Shown: one piece after another, positions 9,001 through 17,822 of the stretch
Position numbering within the stretch: position 1 is the first letter of the stretch
Layout of the letters: each line of letters starts with the position of its first letter
Assembly (NCBI RefSeq): GCF_026013965.1
Contig: NZ_CP110341.1
Span: forward strand, 2,852,001 to 2,916,000
Direction of reading: 5' to 3'
Source: Brevibacterium sp. JSBI002
GTDB lineage: Bacteria > Actinomycetota > Actinomycetes > Actinomycetales > Brevibacteriaceae
DNA: 64,000 nt
The notes under the pieces: generated by a model
Databases searched by the model: none
What the model was told of the DNA's origin: nothing
What the model saw: only the letters and a program-made list of their open reading frames with translations
Translations under genes and position numbers: made by a program

Positions 9001-10083
9001 ATGAGGCTGATGATTCCCGGCGTGACCGTCGACCCCGCGCTCACCGAAGCGCTGCTGGCCACCATCCCTGCCGACATCGTGGCATCGATGTCGCCACAGA
9101 TGCGCGAGGTCATGGCCGTCCAGGCCACTCGGGCCGACGAGTGCCGCCGAGCCGGCGAGGCCTGCGCCGCTGCCGCCGGTGACCTCTCCCCTGCCGCTCG
9201 ATCCTTGGCCGCCAAACGCGCCGAATACCGGACCGAACGCACGCTGTGGAACGAAGGTGGCCCAACCATGGCCCGCACGGATGATCACCACATCCGCACC
9301 GCCGGGATCGACGTTCCGATCCGCATCCATCGCCCCACCTCCGAGGCGGTCCTTCCCGGGCTCGTGTTCCTCCACGGCGGTGGGTTCAGCCTCGGCGACC
9401 TCGATACACATGACCGGATCATGCGCGTGCTCGCCGCGGCCGGCGGCTTCGCCGTGATCGGAGTCGACTATTCGCTGTCGCCGGAGGTGAAGTTCCCGCA
9501 GGCACTGCACGAGTGCGCCGGGGTCGTTGACCACCTCGCCGGCCACGGTGAGGATTTCGGCATCGACGGCGCACGCCTGGCCATCTCCGGGGATTCGGCT
9601 GGGGCGGTTCTCACCCTCGGCGCAGGTCTGCTTCTGCGCGATGAACCGGAGACCATCGGGGCGAGTCCCGCGAGCTTCTCGGCTCTGCGCGCCCTCCTGC
9701 CCATCTACGGCAGCCACGGTCTCATCGACTCGGCCAGTCGCAGGCTCTACGGCGGCGACTGGGACGGCATGGGCATCCACGACCTCAGCAACCTCCTCGA
9801 CGACTACCTGCCGACCCCGGAGGACGAACGTTCACCGTTCGTCGCGCACCTCACCGCCGATCTCTCCGGTCTGCCCCCGGTGTTCGTCGCGGCCGCCGGG
9901 CTCGATCCGCTGCGCGATGACAGCCGGGCATTGGCCAGGACCCTGCAGCGGGCAGGCAACGACGTCCGCTTCGAGGAGTATCCGGATGTGCTCCATTCGT
10001 TCCTCCACTTCGGTCGGATCCTCGACGACACAACCACGGTGCTCCACAACGCTGCGGCTTTCGCTGCACACCATCTGAACTGA
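9001..10083 (+). CDS. Alpha/beta hydrolase, HSL/acetyl-esterase family
   Basis: A 360-residue esterase/lipase-like protein of the hormone-sensitive-lipase family. The oxyanion-hole motif HGGGF is at residues 125-129, the nucleophile Ser lies in GDSAG (197-201), the catalytic Asp in GLDPLRDD near residue 300, and the His in VLHSFLHF near 331, so the triad is complete. No signal peptide is seen, so it should act in the cytoplasm on short-chain or aryl esters. The first ~85 residues form the cap. ATG 9001 or ATG 9010 may start it; neither has a strong ribosome binding site. Confidence 0.9.
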   Translation: MRLMIPGVTVDPALTEALLATIPADIVASMSPQMREVMAVQATRADECRRAGEACAAAAGDLSPAARSLAAKRAEYRTERTLWNEGGPTMARTDDHHIRTAGIDVPIRIHRPTSEAVLPGLVFLHGGGFSLGDLDTHDRIMRVLAAAGGFAVIGVDYSLSPEVKFPQALHECAGVVDHLAGHGEDFGIDGARLAISGDSAGAVLTLGAGLLLRDEPETIGASPASFSALRALLPIYGSHGLIDSASRRLYGGDWDGMGIHDLSNLLDDYLPTPEDERSPFVAHLTADLSGLPPVFVAAAGLDPLRDDSRALARTLQRAGNDVRFEEYPDVLHSFLHFGRILDDTTTVLHNAAAFAAHHLN

Positions 10084-10117
10084 TTCGTGCGGTCGGCGCC
10101 CAGCGGGCGCGGACGAA
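10084..10117. terminator. Hairpin between convergent esterase and YihY genes
   Basis: GCGCCC-AGC-GGGCGC forms a tight core stem, with outer TTCGT/ACGAA pairing. It begins directly after the esterase stop and sits before the YihY stop, so it can end transcripts from both sides. Confidence 0.5.
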
Positions 10118-10129
10118 ACGGGTTTCCGG

Positions 10130-11122
10130 TCAGCGGCCCGTGACCTGGTTCCTTCGCCCAGGGCTGCCGTGAGTGCCGTCACCAGGGTGGCCCTGGCTGC
10201 TGTGACTGCTGTCAGCAGGACGCTCCTGGCTGCCGCGATCCGAACGACCGCCTCCCCTCGGCCGTCGGAACAGCACGTCTGCGTCACCGTCGGACTGCCG
10301 TTGCCGCTCGCGTTCGATCTCGGCGTCGAACTCGGCGCCGAGGAGCAGCGAGAGGTTGACCATCCACACCCAGGCGAGCCCGACGATCACTCCCCCGATC
10401 GACCCATAGGTGACGTTGTAGCTGCTGAAATTGTTGATGTAGAGCACGAAGCAGGCCGACACGGCAAGCAGCACGAGCAGCGCGACGAACGCACCGAGGC
10501 TGACCCACCGGAACCTCGGCTGCCTGACGTTCGGGGTCACGTAGTAGAGCAGGGCGATGAGCAGCATGACGAAGAAGACGAAGACCGGCCATCTGACCAC
10601 GTTCCAGATCAGCAGGGCAACCGCGCCCATTCCGATGAGCTCGCCGAGCGTTTCGGCGATGGGCCCGGACAGCACGAGCAGCAGCCCCAGAGCGGCCAGG
10701 ACGGTAAGCGTGACCACGGTCATCAGGAGCATGAGCGGCTTGAACTTCCAATACGGTCTGGTCTCCTCGACCCGGTAGACAGCGTTCAGGGCACGACCGA
10801 GCGCGCCGATGTATTTCGACGACGACCAGATCGCCAGCAGCAGGCTGCCGATGAGGGTGACTCCGGCCGCAGACGACTCGGTGAGTTCGACGATGAGCGG
10901 GCGGATCGCCGTGGCCGCCTCGGCCGAGACTCCGTGGACCAGGGAGAGCACCGCCTTCGTGGTCGACTCGGCTTCCCCGACCACGCCGAGCAGCGACACC
11001 ATGGCGAGGATCGCCGGGGCAGCAGAGAGCAGAGCGTAGAAGCTCAGCCCGGCTGCTCTGTCGAGGCACTCGTCGTCGAGCAGACGCCGAAGAGCGCCCT
11101 TGACGATTCGCACTCGATTCAA
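10130..11122 (-). CDS. YihY/BrkB-family inner membrane protein
   Basis: Residues ~1-270 match the YihY/virulence factor BrkB family: DRAAGLSFYALLSAAPAILA after the N-terminus, then six or so hydrophobic spans, with SSSKYIGALGRALNAVYRVEE between spans. The function of the family is not settled; it was once called RNase BN, which proved wrong. The last ~60 residues are a hydrophilic Arg/Ser/Gly-rich cytoplasmic tail. The TTG at 11122 (or GTG at 11113) is preferred over farther upstream starts, because the reading frame before it overlaps the AI-2E gene and shows no family similarity. The AI-2E stop is only 18 bases upstream, so the two form an operon. Confidence 0.85.
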   Translation of the reverse strand: MNRVRIVKGALRRLLDDECLDRAAGLSFYALLSAAPAILAMVSLLGVVGEAESTTKAVLSLVHGVSAEAATAIRPLIVELTESSAAGVTLIGSLLLAIWSSSKYIGALGRALNAVYRVEETRPYWKFKPLMLLMTVVTLTVLAALGLLLVLSGPIAETLGELIGMGAVALLIWNVVRWPVFVFFVMLLIALLYYVTPNVRQPRFRWVSLGAFVALLVLLAVSACFVLYINNFSSYNVTYGSIGGVIVGLAWVWMVNLSLLLGAEFDAEIERERQRQSDGDADVLFRRPRGGGRSDRGSQERPADSSHSSQGHPGDGTHGSPGRRNQVTGR

Positions 11123-11139
11123 CCGTGGCCCGGCCCGTC

Positions 11140-12225
11140 TCAACGCTGTCCCACTCTGTAGTCCTTGGCCGCGTGGATCATCGCATTGAGAGTCGCGATG
11201 ACCGGCACGGAGAAGAAGGCCCCGGCGATGCCCGCCACCGCTGCTCCCGCTGTCACCCCGAGGATCACAGCCAGGGGGTGGATCTTCACTGTGGGCCCTG
11301 TCAGCCACGGCTGCAGAACGTGGCTTTCGAGCTGTTGGACGACGACGACGATCGCGAGCATGATCAGGCCGTGCACCCACCCGTTGAAGAGCAGCGCCAA
11401 GCCGACCGCGACCGCTCCGCCCACGATCGCTCCGACGAACGGCACGAAGGCACCGAGGAAGACCACCATGGCGATCGGCACCGCCAAGGGGACGCCGAGG
11501 ATCAGAGCACCCACTCCGATTCCGATCGCATCGCTGGCCGCGACGACCAGCTGGATCCGAATGAAGTTCGTCAGCGTCTTCCAACCGGCCTCACCGGCCG
11601 CGAAGATCCGCGCATGCGCCTTCTTCGGCCAGATGTTGACGACCCAGGTCCAGATGCCGCGCCCGTCGATGAGCGCGAAGAGGGTGACGAACAGGATGAT
11701 GATGACGCCTTCGATGACATGAGCCGCCGTCGTGCCCACCTCGGCGGCACCGGAGCCGAGACCGGCGGCGTTGTCCTGCAGCCACTTCCCCGAGGAATCG
11801 ACGAGGTCGTTGAGTTTGGCTTCGGTGATTCCGAACGGCTGCGTGGCCAAGAGCTGCTTCGCCGCGTCCAGGGTCGTCGCCACCTGCTTCTGGATCTCAG
11901 GTATCTCACTTCTGATCTGAAAGGTGATGAGGAGGACGAGCCCGGCCAACAGGCCCAGGACGACCACCCACACGGTGACCACCGCCAACCATTTCGGCCA
12001 CCGATGCCGCTGCAGGAACGTCGACATGGGGACCAGGAGGGCAGAGAGCACGAGCCCGGCCAGGAATGGAACGACGATCTGTGCGACCTGCAGTGCCACG
12101 AAGATCGCGACTGTGATTCCCGCGATGATCACCAGCAGGTATCCGGTGAAGCGGGCACCGAGTCTGAGTCCCTCGGGTATCGGGTCATCGCGATTCGGAG
12201 GCGCGTTCAATGGACCTTCTGTCAT
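11140..12225 (-). CDS. AI-2E family transporter (membrane permease)
   Basis: This 361-residue multi-span membrane protein belongs to the PerM/TqsA-like AI-2E transporter family: an N-terminal pair of hydrophobic spans, a soluble middle section with a helical EIPEIQKQVATTLDAAK region, and a C-terminal bundle with the conserved PLAVILGVTAGAAVAGIAGAFFSVPV-type end. Substrates vary and are mostly unknown; in actinobacteria several copies per genome are common. It is the first gene of a two-gene operon with the YihY-type protein. Confidence 0.9.
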   Translation of the reverse strand: MTEGPLNAPPNRDDPIPEGLRLGARFTGYLLVIIAGITVAIFVALQVAQIVVPFLAGLVLSALLVPMSTFLQRHRWPKWLAVVTVWVVVLGLLAGLVLLITFQIRSEIPEIQKQVATTLDAAKQLLATQPFGITEAKLNDLVDSSGKWLQDNAAGLGSGAAEVGTTAAHVIEGVIIILFVTLFALIDGRGIWTWVVNIWPKKAHARIFAAGEAGWKTLTNFIRIQLVVAASDAIGIGVGALILGVPLAVPIAMVVFLGAFVPFVGAIVGGAVAVGLALLFNGWVHGLIMLAIVVVVQQLESHVLQPWLTGPTVKIHPLAVILGVTAGAAVAGIAGAFFSVPVIATLNAMIHAAKDYRVGQR

Positions 12226-12367
12226 GGACCAACACTAATGCCGCGAGCCGCACAGTGGGTGGACCATTCTGTTCTGGCCCGCCGGCGCGGGCGAGAACGG
12301 GGCTCCGGTCAGCCGCCTCCGAGGAAAATCCGAAGATGTACTAAAAGTGAATTACTACGGTATTCCG

Positions 12368-13453
12368 ATGACCAGATTGCGACGTTGGCCCTACACCTTT
12401 GCCATGGCGCTCGCCCTCCTCGTCGGAGCGGCCGCCGTGTTCTCGTCCCTCTTCCTCGACCTCCCGCTGCGGGACCCCGACGGCTTCCTCGGTCCCTCAT
12501 ACATCCGTCTGCCTCTGCTGATTCTCGGATTCATCGGCGCCGGGCTGATCGTGGAAACGGTGAGGCGAAACGGGTGGCGAAATCTGCCGACGTCGGTCGT
12601 CGACATCGCAAAGAAGGAGTGGAATGCCCACCGGCTGCTGTGCATCGGTGCCGGGCTGCTGAGTTTCTACGTCTGCTACGTCGCCTACCGCAATCTCAAG
12701 AGCGTGCTGCCGGTCTACCGCGAGGGCACCCTCTTCGATGAGCAGCTGTTCCGCCTCGACCATTGGCTCGTGGGCGGGAACACTCCGGCCGTGCTCCTGC
12801 ACGAACTTCTGGGCACCGGCATCGCGGCGAACCTGCTGTCGATCGCCTACCTCGCCTACCTGCCGCTCATTCCGATCAGCCTCGGCGCGGTCCTCGTGCT
12901 CAATCGCAGACTCGCCATCGGCGCTTGGTATACGACGATGTTGAGCCTCAATTGGGTGCTCGGCACCGTCAGCTACTATCTCCTGCCGTCGGTCGGTCCC
13001 GTGTTCAGCCACGCCGAGGTCTTCCGGGCGCTGCCCGACACCGGAGTCAGTGAGCTCCAGGAATCCCTCATCGACACTCGCCTCGACTACCTCAGCAACC
13101 CGATCGGAAGCGATTCCATCCAGGGTGTCGCTGCGTTCGCTTCGCTTCACGTCTCCGTCACCTTCGCCGCAGCACTGTTCATGACGCTGACGAAACAGCA
13201 TCGCGCCGTCCAGGTGTTCACCTGGATCTTCTTCGGTGTGACGGTCGTGGCCACCATCTACTTCGGATGGCATTACATCCTCGACGACATCGCGGGCATC
13301 GGCATCGGCTGGGCGTCGGTGGCGCTCTCCGCATGGGTGACCGGGCACCGCCGAGTTCGCCGACGGCCGGTCGCCGCAGCCTCCGAGCCTGATTCCGCGC
13401 CCGCCGCGAAGCCCGCGGATTCTGTCTCACGCGCCGCCGGGGCTATACTGTAA
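12368..13453 (+). CDS. PAP2-superfamily membrane phosphatase
   Basis: The product, about 361 residues, has six or more hydrophobic segments and the split PAP2 phosphatase motif: ASLHVSVTFAAA (the SxxH part) and GWHYILDDIAG (the GxxH...D part) near the C-terminal third. This arrangement is that of the inositolphosphotransferase/Aur1-like group, which handles lipid-linked phosphates. The substrate is unknown; polyprenyl diphosphate or phosphatidate are candidates. ATG 12368 is chosen; a GTG at 12347 in frame would add seven residues, and neither has a good ribosome binding site. A basic Pro/Ala tail follows the last span. Confidence 0.85.
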   Translation: MTRLRRWPYTFAMALALLVGAAAVFSSLFLDLPLRDPDGFLGPSYIRLPLLILGFIGAGLIVETVRRNGWRNLPTSVVDIAKKEWNAHRLLCIGAGLLSFYVCYVAYRNLKSVLPVYREGTLFDEQLFRLDHWLVGGNTPAVLLHELLGTGIAANLLSIAYLAYLPLIPISLGAVLVLNRRLAIGAWYTTMLSLNWVLGTVSYYLLPSVGPVFSHAEVFRALPDTGVSELQESLIDTRLDYLSNPIGSDSIQGVAAFASLHVSVTFAAALFMTLTKQHRAVQVFTWIFFGVTVVATIYFGWHYILDDIAGIGIGWASVALSAWVTGHRRVRRRPVAAASEPDSAPAAKPADSVSRAAGAIL

Positions 13454-13526
13454 TCACCTGCGAACCCGATTTCGGGTTCCCTGCGTCGTCAGGACGCCTC
13501 GTCTCTGCAGCTGGGTGATAGCACCC
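13453..13526 (+). ncRNA. Structured RNA leader upstream of the DEAD-box helicase
   Basis: Immediately after the PAP2 stop the RNA can fold into a three-way junction: closing stem 13453-13458 with 13514-13519 (ATCACC/GGTGAT), hairpin A 13462-13469 with 13472-13479 (GAACCCGA/TCGGGTTC), and hairpin B 13483-13487 with 13493-13497 (GCGTC/GACGC). A competing hairpin, 13513-13517 with 13522-13526 (GGGTG/CACCC), shares bases with the closing stem, so two exclusive folds exist. This suggests a cis-regulatory leader, perhaps self-regulation by the helicase or cold. It could also hold the terminator of the PAP2 gene. Confidence 0.45.
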
Positions 13527-13583
13527 GCGCATTTCCGAAGCCGTTTTCTCTCGGCGATCGAGAGCGCCGACAGCGCTCATTCC

Positions 13584-15383
13584 ATGACCGGAAGCGGCTG
13601 CCTGCCACCTATTCACGGCACCGGCACGCCCTCCGGCACGTCGAAGGGCCATCCCATCACTACTTCACAGACACGCACCAATCCCCGCAGCACCCGCACC
13701 CACGGAGGCAGCAACCGGAACACCAACACAAGCAGCACCGGCAATCGCGCGAAGAAAGCCGCCTCGGCGCCCACCTCGTTCGCCGACCTCGGTGTTCCCG
13801 CCAAGCTCGTCGACTCCCTCGACCGTGAAGGCAAGACCCAGGCCTTCCCCATCCAGCAGGACACTCTGCCCGACACGCTGGCCGGCCGTGATGTGCTCGG
13901 CCGCGGAAAGACCGGGTCCGGCAAGACCCTGGCGTTCTCCATTCCGCTCGTCGCTCGCCTGTCCGAATCCGGCAAGGGTTCGCAGAAGTTCCGCCATCCG
14001 CGCGGGCTCGTCCTGGCTCCCACCCGTGAGCTCGCCACGCAGATCACCGAGGTCATCGATCCGTTGGCCAAGGCCGTGGGCCTGCGGACGACGACGATCT
14101 TCGGCGGCGTCAAGCAGCGTCGCCAGGAGGTCGCACTCAAGGCCGGAGTCGATATCGTCGTGGCCTGCCCGGGTCGCCTCGAGGACCTGCTCCAGCAGGA
14201 CATCCTCACGCTCGAGAACATCGAGGTCACCATCCTCGACGAGGCCGACCACATGGCTGACCTCGGGTTCCTGCCCGGAGTCACCCGAATCCTCAACCAG
14301 ACCCCGGCTGAGGGACAGCGGATGTTCTTCTCCGCCACCTTGGACAACGACGTCGACAAACTCGTCCGTCGTTTCCTCCACAACGAGGTCCTCCACTCCG
14401 TCGATGAGGCGACCTCCCACGTATCGGCCATGACCCACCACGTGTTCGAGGTGTCGGTCGACGACAAGAACGAACTCGTACACAAGCTCGCCTCCGGCAC
14501 GGGCCGCCGCATCCTCTTCACCCGCACGAAGCACCGGGCCAAGCGCTTCGCCCGCCAACTCACGGCAGCCGGTATCCCCGCTGTCGACCTGCACGGCAAT
14601 CTGTCGCAGGGTGCGCGCGACCGCAACCTCGCCGCGTTCACCGATGGTGAGGCGAAGGTGCTCGTGGCCACAGACATCGCCGCCCGCGGCGTCCACGTCG
14701 ACTCCGTCGAGCTCGTCGTCCACGTCGATCCCCCGACCGAGCACAAGGCGTACCTGCACCGCTCCGGTCGCACCGCACGTGCCGGCAGCGCCGGTGACGT
14801 CGTCACGGTGATGACCGCCGAAGAACGCAAGGACACTCAGATCCTCCTGCGCAAGGCCGCCATCAAGGCGACCCCGCAGAAGGTCAACGCAGAGTCCCCC
14901 GAGGTGACCGAGCTCGTCGGTGAGATCGCCGAGTTCGTCGCCCCGCAGCCGAAGGAACCCGTCCAGCCGCGCAGGAAGACCGAACCTTCCACGTCGAATG
15001 GTCGTTCATCCCGCCGTCGCCGAGGTGGCCGTGGCGGACGCGGCGGAAGCTCGGGTCGCGGTGACGCCGGCAACGGCGGCAGCGACCGCAGCCGTGAGAA
15101 CTCGGGCGCCACCGGTGGCGGTCGCAGCGGCGAATCGCGTCGCAGCGAGAGCGGCGGCCGCGGCCGGGGCGCCGGGCACACCGGCGAAAGAAATCGTCGT
15201 CGCGAGAACTCCCGCGGCGGCCGCTCCGGCAATGGCCGCTCGGGCGGTCAGCGCGCGGAATCTTCGGGTCGTCAGCCGAGCAGCCACCGCGCGTCCGAAT
15301 CCCGCGGCACCAGTCCCGAGACTCGTCGCCGCAACCGCACCCGTGCCGGAGGCTCGCAGCAGGTCTACTCGACCAGCAGCTGA
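13584..15383 (+). CDS. DEAD-box ATP-dependent RNA helicase with RG/RS-rich tail
   Basis: All helicase motifs are in order: Q motif (FADLGVPAKLVDSL...), Walker A GKTGSGKT, PTRELA, DEADHMADLGF, SAT in FFSATL, and HRSGRTARAG of motif VI. It unwinds RNA with ATP, probably for ribosome assembly or mRNA turnover, chiefly in the cold. The core spans about 370 residues; the last ~140 residues are rich in Arg, Gly and Ser, an RNA-binding disordered tail. The N-terminus before the Q motif is polar and poorly defined. ATG 13584 is chosen, since an in-frame GTG at 13515 lies inside the leader hairpins. Neither has a convincing ribosome binding site; GAAGG lies near 13640 in front of an in-frame ATC. Confidence 0.85.
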   Translation: MTGSGCLPPIHGTGTPSGTSKGHPITTSQTRTNPRSTRTHGGSNRNTNTSSTGNRAKKAASAPTSFADLGVPAKLVDSLDREGKTQAFPIQQDTLPDTLAGRDVLGRGKTGSGKTLAFSIPLVARLSESGKGSQKFRHPRGLVLAPTRELATQITEVIDPLAKAVGLRTTTIFGGVKQRRQEVALKAGVDIVVACPGRLEDLLQQDILTLENIEVTILDEADHMADLGFLPGVTRILNQTPAEGQRMFFSATLDNDVDKLVRRFLHNEVLHSVDEATSHVSAMTHHVFEVSVDDKNELVHKLASGTGRRILFTRTKHRAKRFARQLTAAGIPAVDLHGNLSQGARDRNLAAFTDGEAKVLVATDIAARGVHVDSVELVVHVDPPTEHKAYLHRSGRTARAGSAGDVVTVMTAEERKDTQILLRKAAIKATPQKVNAESPEVTELVGEIAEFVAPQPKEPVQPRRKTEPSTSNGRSSRRRRGGRGGRGGSSGRGDAGNGGSDRSRENSGATGGGRSGESRRSESGGRGRGAGHTGERNRRRENSRGGRSGNGRSGGQRAESSGRQPSSHRASESRGTSPETRRRNRTRAGGSQQVYSTSS

Positions 15384-15470
15384 CGTCCTCACAATCCAGT
15401 AACCCTGCTTGGCTACTACACTTTGGTGTAAATGCCGACTGGGCGAACCAGCTGTGAGAGGAGTCTGCCG

Positions 15471-16937
15471 ATGAGCCACGACCGCGAGTCCCTCACCCTC
15501 GTCTGGTTCCGCGACGACCTGCGCGTCGAGGACCACGAGGCCCTGACAGCGGCCTGCGGCGACGGGCAGGTGATCGGCCTCTGGATCAGAGAGTGCCGCA
15601 GCGACGACGGCCTGGGCCCACGCCCGTTAGGCGGGGCGGCCCGGTGGTGGGCGCACGAATCGCTGCGCGTCCTGGAGACCGAACTCGCACAGCTCGGCAT
15701 CCCGCTGCTCTTCGCAGCAGGCTCGGCCGCCGACATCGTCCCGCAGGCGGCTGCGGACCTGAAAGTCGATGCTGTGCGCTGGTCGCGCCGTTATGCGCCG
15801 GCTGCACGTCGCCTCGACGCGCAGATCAAGACGGACCTGGCTGATGCCGGTCGTGCCGTGCACTCCCATACCGGCGCGCTGCTCGTCGAGCCTTGGACGG
15901 TCAGCCCTCAGGGCGGTGACTTCTACAAGGTCTTCACGCCGTTCTTCAACGCTGTGCGCGATCGCAGCGTCGGCGACAGCCTCCCGGCGCCGCGCACACA
16001 GAGTTCTCCGACGAAGGCCCAGCGACAGGCTTTCGCCGGGCACTCCTGGGTGCGCGACCTCGACGATCTCGGTCTTCTCGACGGGACCGACACGGGCTCG
16101 GGCAGCTTCGCCTCGGCGAGGACTCCACAGTGGTGGCGGACGACCGTGGCCGGGCATTGGAACCCCGGGTGCAGGGAAGCGGCCCGTGAGCTCGACTGCT
16201 TGAGCGACGGGCTCGACGGCTACGCAGATTCTCACGATGTCCCCGCAGACCCTGACAGCACGTCAGGCCTGTCGCCGCGACTGCGCTTCGGCGAACTCTC
16301 CCCCCGCCAGCTGCTGGCAGCGGCCCTGGACATACCGGAGGTGAGGGACGATGATCGGCAGGCTTGGATCCGGCAGCTCTACTGGCGGGAGTTCTCCTGG
16401 CACCTGACCTATCACCTGCCGGCCGTCGAATCCGAACCGATGCGACCTGAATTCGCGTCCTTCCCCTATGAGGACGACCCCGAGGCACTCGACCACTGGT
16501 GCAGCGGCACGACCGGGATCGACCTCGTCGATGCCGGCATGGCTCAGCTGTGGCAGACCGGATGGATGCACAATCGAGTGCGGATGGCCACGGCGAGCTT
16601 TCTCACGAAGAATCTGCTGATCCACTGGTGGCACGGCGAGCAGTGGTTCTGGGACACGCTGGTCGACGCCGATGAAGCCAACAACCCGGTCTCGTGGCAA
16701 TGGGTGGCCGGGTGCGGAGCCGATGCGGCTCCATATTTTCGGATCTTCAATCCCGAACGCCAACGTGAGCGTTTCGATCCCGACTACGAGTACGTGGGCA
16801 GGTGGTTGGGCCGCGGTCCGGGCGGTCTCTCTCGGGCGGAACGCTCGCAGGGTGATCTCGAGCCGATCGTCGATCTCAAGGCATCGCGCCAGGCGGCATT
16901 GGCCGCCTATGACCGGATGAAGAGTGGGGCGAAATGA
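15471..16937 (+). CDS. phr: Deoxyribodipyrimidine photolyase (cryptochrome/photolyase family)
   Basis: The 488-residue flavoprotein repairs UV-induced pyrimidine dimers using blue light. The N-terminal antenna domain opens with LTLVWFRDDLRVEDHEAL; the FAD-binding helical domain contains WIRQLYWREFSWHLTYHLP and the hallmark NPVSWQWVAGCGADAAPYFR near the C-terminus. ATG 15471 was chosen because GAGAGGAG ends seven bases before it; an earlier ATG at 15432 has none. The stop overlaps the next start by four bases (ATGA), so the two are co-translated. Confidence 0.94.
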   Translation: MSHDRESLTLVWFRDDLRVEDHEALTAACGDGQVIGLWIRECRSDDGLGPRPLGGAARWWAHESLRVLETELAQLGIPLLFAAGSAADIVPQAAADLKVDAVRWSRRYAPAARRLDAQIKTDLADAGRAVHSHTGALLVEPWTVSPQGGDFYKVFTPFFNAVRDRSVGDSLPAPRTQSSPTKAQRQAFAGHSWVRDLDDLGLLDGTDTGSGSFASARTPQWWRTTVAGHWNPGCREAARELDCLSDGLDGYADSHDVPADPDSTSGLSPRLRFGELSPRQLLAAALDIPEVRDDDRQAWIRQLYWREFSWHLTYHLPAVESEPMRPEFASFPYEDDPEALDHWCSGTTGIDLVDAGMAQLWQTGWMHNRVRMATASFLTKNLLIHWWHGEQWFWDTLVDADEANNPVSWQWVAGCGADAAPYFRIFNPERQRERFDPDYEYVGRWLGRGPGGLSRAERSQGDLEPIVDLKASRQAALAAYDRMKSGAK

Positions 16938-17800
16938 GCACGACGAACGGACGCAGGATTCTCATGGCCGGGTGCGGAGACCTGGGCACACGGCTGGGCC
17001 TGCGACTGGTCGACCAGGGGCACCGGGTGATCGGACTGCGCCGACGCGTCGCCGAACTGCCCGACGCCTTTGAGACGATCAGTATGGACCTCTCCGGATT
17101 CGGAGCTCCCGGCCGCGATAGGGTCGATGCCGCGGACCGCAGCGATCCGCGACTGGACGCACTCGATGCGGTCGTGATCACTCTGACTTCGGACGAACCG
17201 ACTCGGACCGGATACGAACGGGCCTACCTCCACGGGCTGAGAGGTCTCGCCCGCGTGCTCGGGTCACAGCCGGGCCGAGTCGTCCTGGTTTCCTCCACGC
17301 GTGTCCTTGCAGAGGACCCGACGCGTGTGATCACCGAAGACGCTCCACTTGCCCCAGGGTCCGGGCCGGGTGAGGTCCTCGCTGCGGCCGAGTCCGAGGC
17401 GGCCGAGCTCTTCGACCACCTCACGATCGTCCGCCCGGCTGGTATCTACGGACCTGGCCGCACCCGCCTCATCGACTCCGTGCGACGCGGCCAGCGGTTC
17501 AACCATCAGCGGTGGACGAATCGCATCCACCGAGACGACCTCGTTCGCGGCCTCGAGCGCTTGGCACTTGGCTCGGAACCGCCGGACCTGGTCCACGCTG
17601 TCGATTCGCTTCCTGCTCAGATGGGCGACGTCGCCGCCTTCATCGCCGGCCGCCTCGGCGTGCCCGTCCCCGGCCATGCCGACGACGAGAAGCCGAGCGG
17701 CAAACGGATCGACGGAACTCGCTTCGGCTCGCTCATGGGCGAACTCGGCTACCCCACGTACAGGCACGGCTTCGCTTCGATGCTGACGACAGCCCCCTGA
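16934..17800 (+). CDS. NAD-dependent epimerase/dehydratase (YeeZ-like SDR)
   Basis: A 288-residue extended short-chain dehydrogenase-like protein. The Rossmann motif is MAGCGDLGTRLGLRL, of the YeeZ type, followed by short, diverged SDR segments (VVLVSSTRVLAEDPTR; ERxxHRDDLV-type region near residue 200). The active-site YxxxK is not evident, so it may be a non-catalytic or reduced-function member. Its ATG overlaps the photolyase stop by four bases, which ties its expression to photorepair. Substrate unknown. Confidence 0.8.
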   Translation: MSTTNGRRILMAGCGDLGTRLGLRLVDQGHRVIGLRRRVAELPDAFETISMDLSGFGAPGRDRVDAADRSDPRLDALDAVVITLTSDEPTRTGYERAYLHGLRGLARVLGSQPGRVVLVSSTRVLAEDPTRVITEDAPLAPGSGPGEVLAAAESEAAELFDHLTIVRPAGIYGPGRTRLIDSVRRGQRFNHQRWTNRIHRDDLVRGLERLALGSEPPDLVHAVDSLPAQMGDVAAFIAGRLGVPVPGHADDEKPSGKRIDGTRFGSLMGELGYPTYRHGFASMLTTAP

Positions 17801-17822
17801 TCATCACCAAAACCGGGAAAGT

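Noticed and set aside
11123..11584. Longer N-terminus for the YihY-type protein
   Set aside because: The added ~154 residues come from the other frame of the AI-2E gene and show no family similarity.
12277..12292. GCCCGC-CGGC-GCGGGC hairpin upstream of the PAP2 gene
   Set aside because: Short and expected by chance in GC-rich DNA; no positional sense as a terminator between divergent genes.
10169..12741. Plus-strand open frames of 330 and 538 codons opposite YihY and AI-2E genes
   Set aside because: Low-complexity Arg/Asp/Gln-rich translations typical of antisense to hydrophobic proteins; the minus-strand frames match known membrane families.
15400..15435. TACAC/GTGTA hairpin as terminator of the helicase gene
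   Set aside because: Only five base pairs and no T-run; too weak to call.
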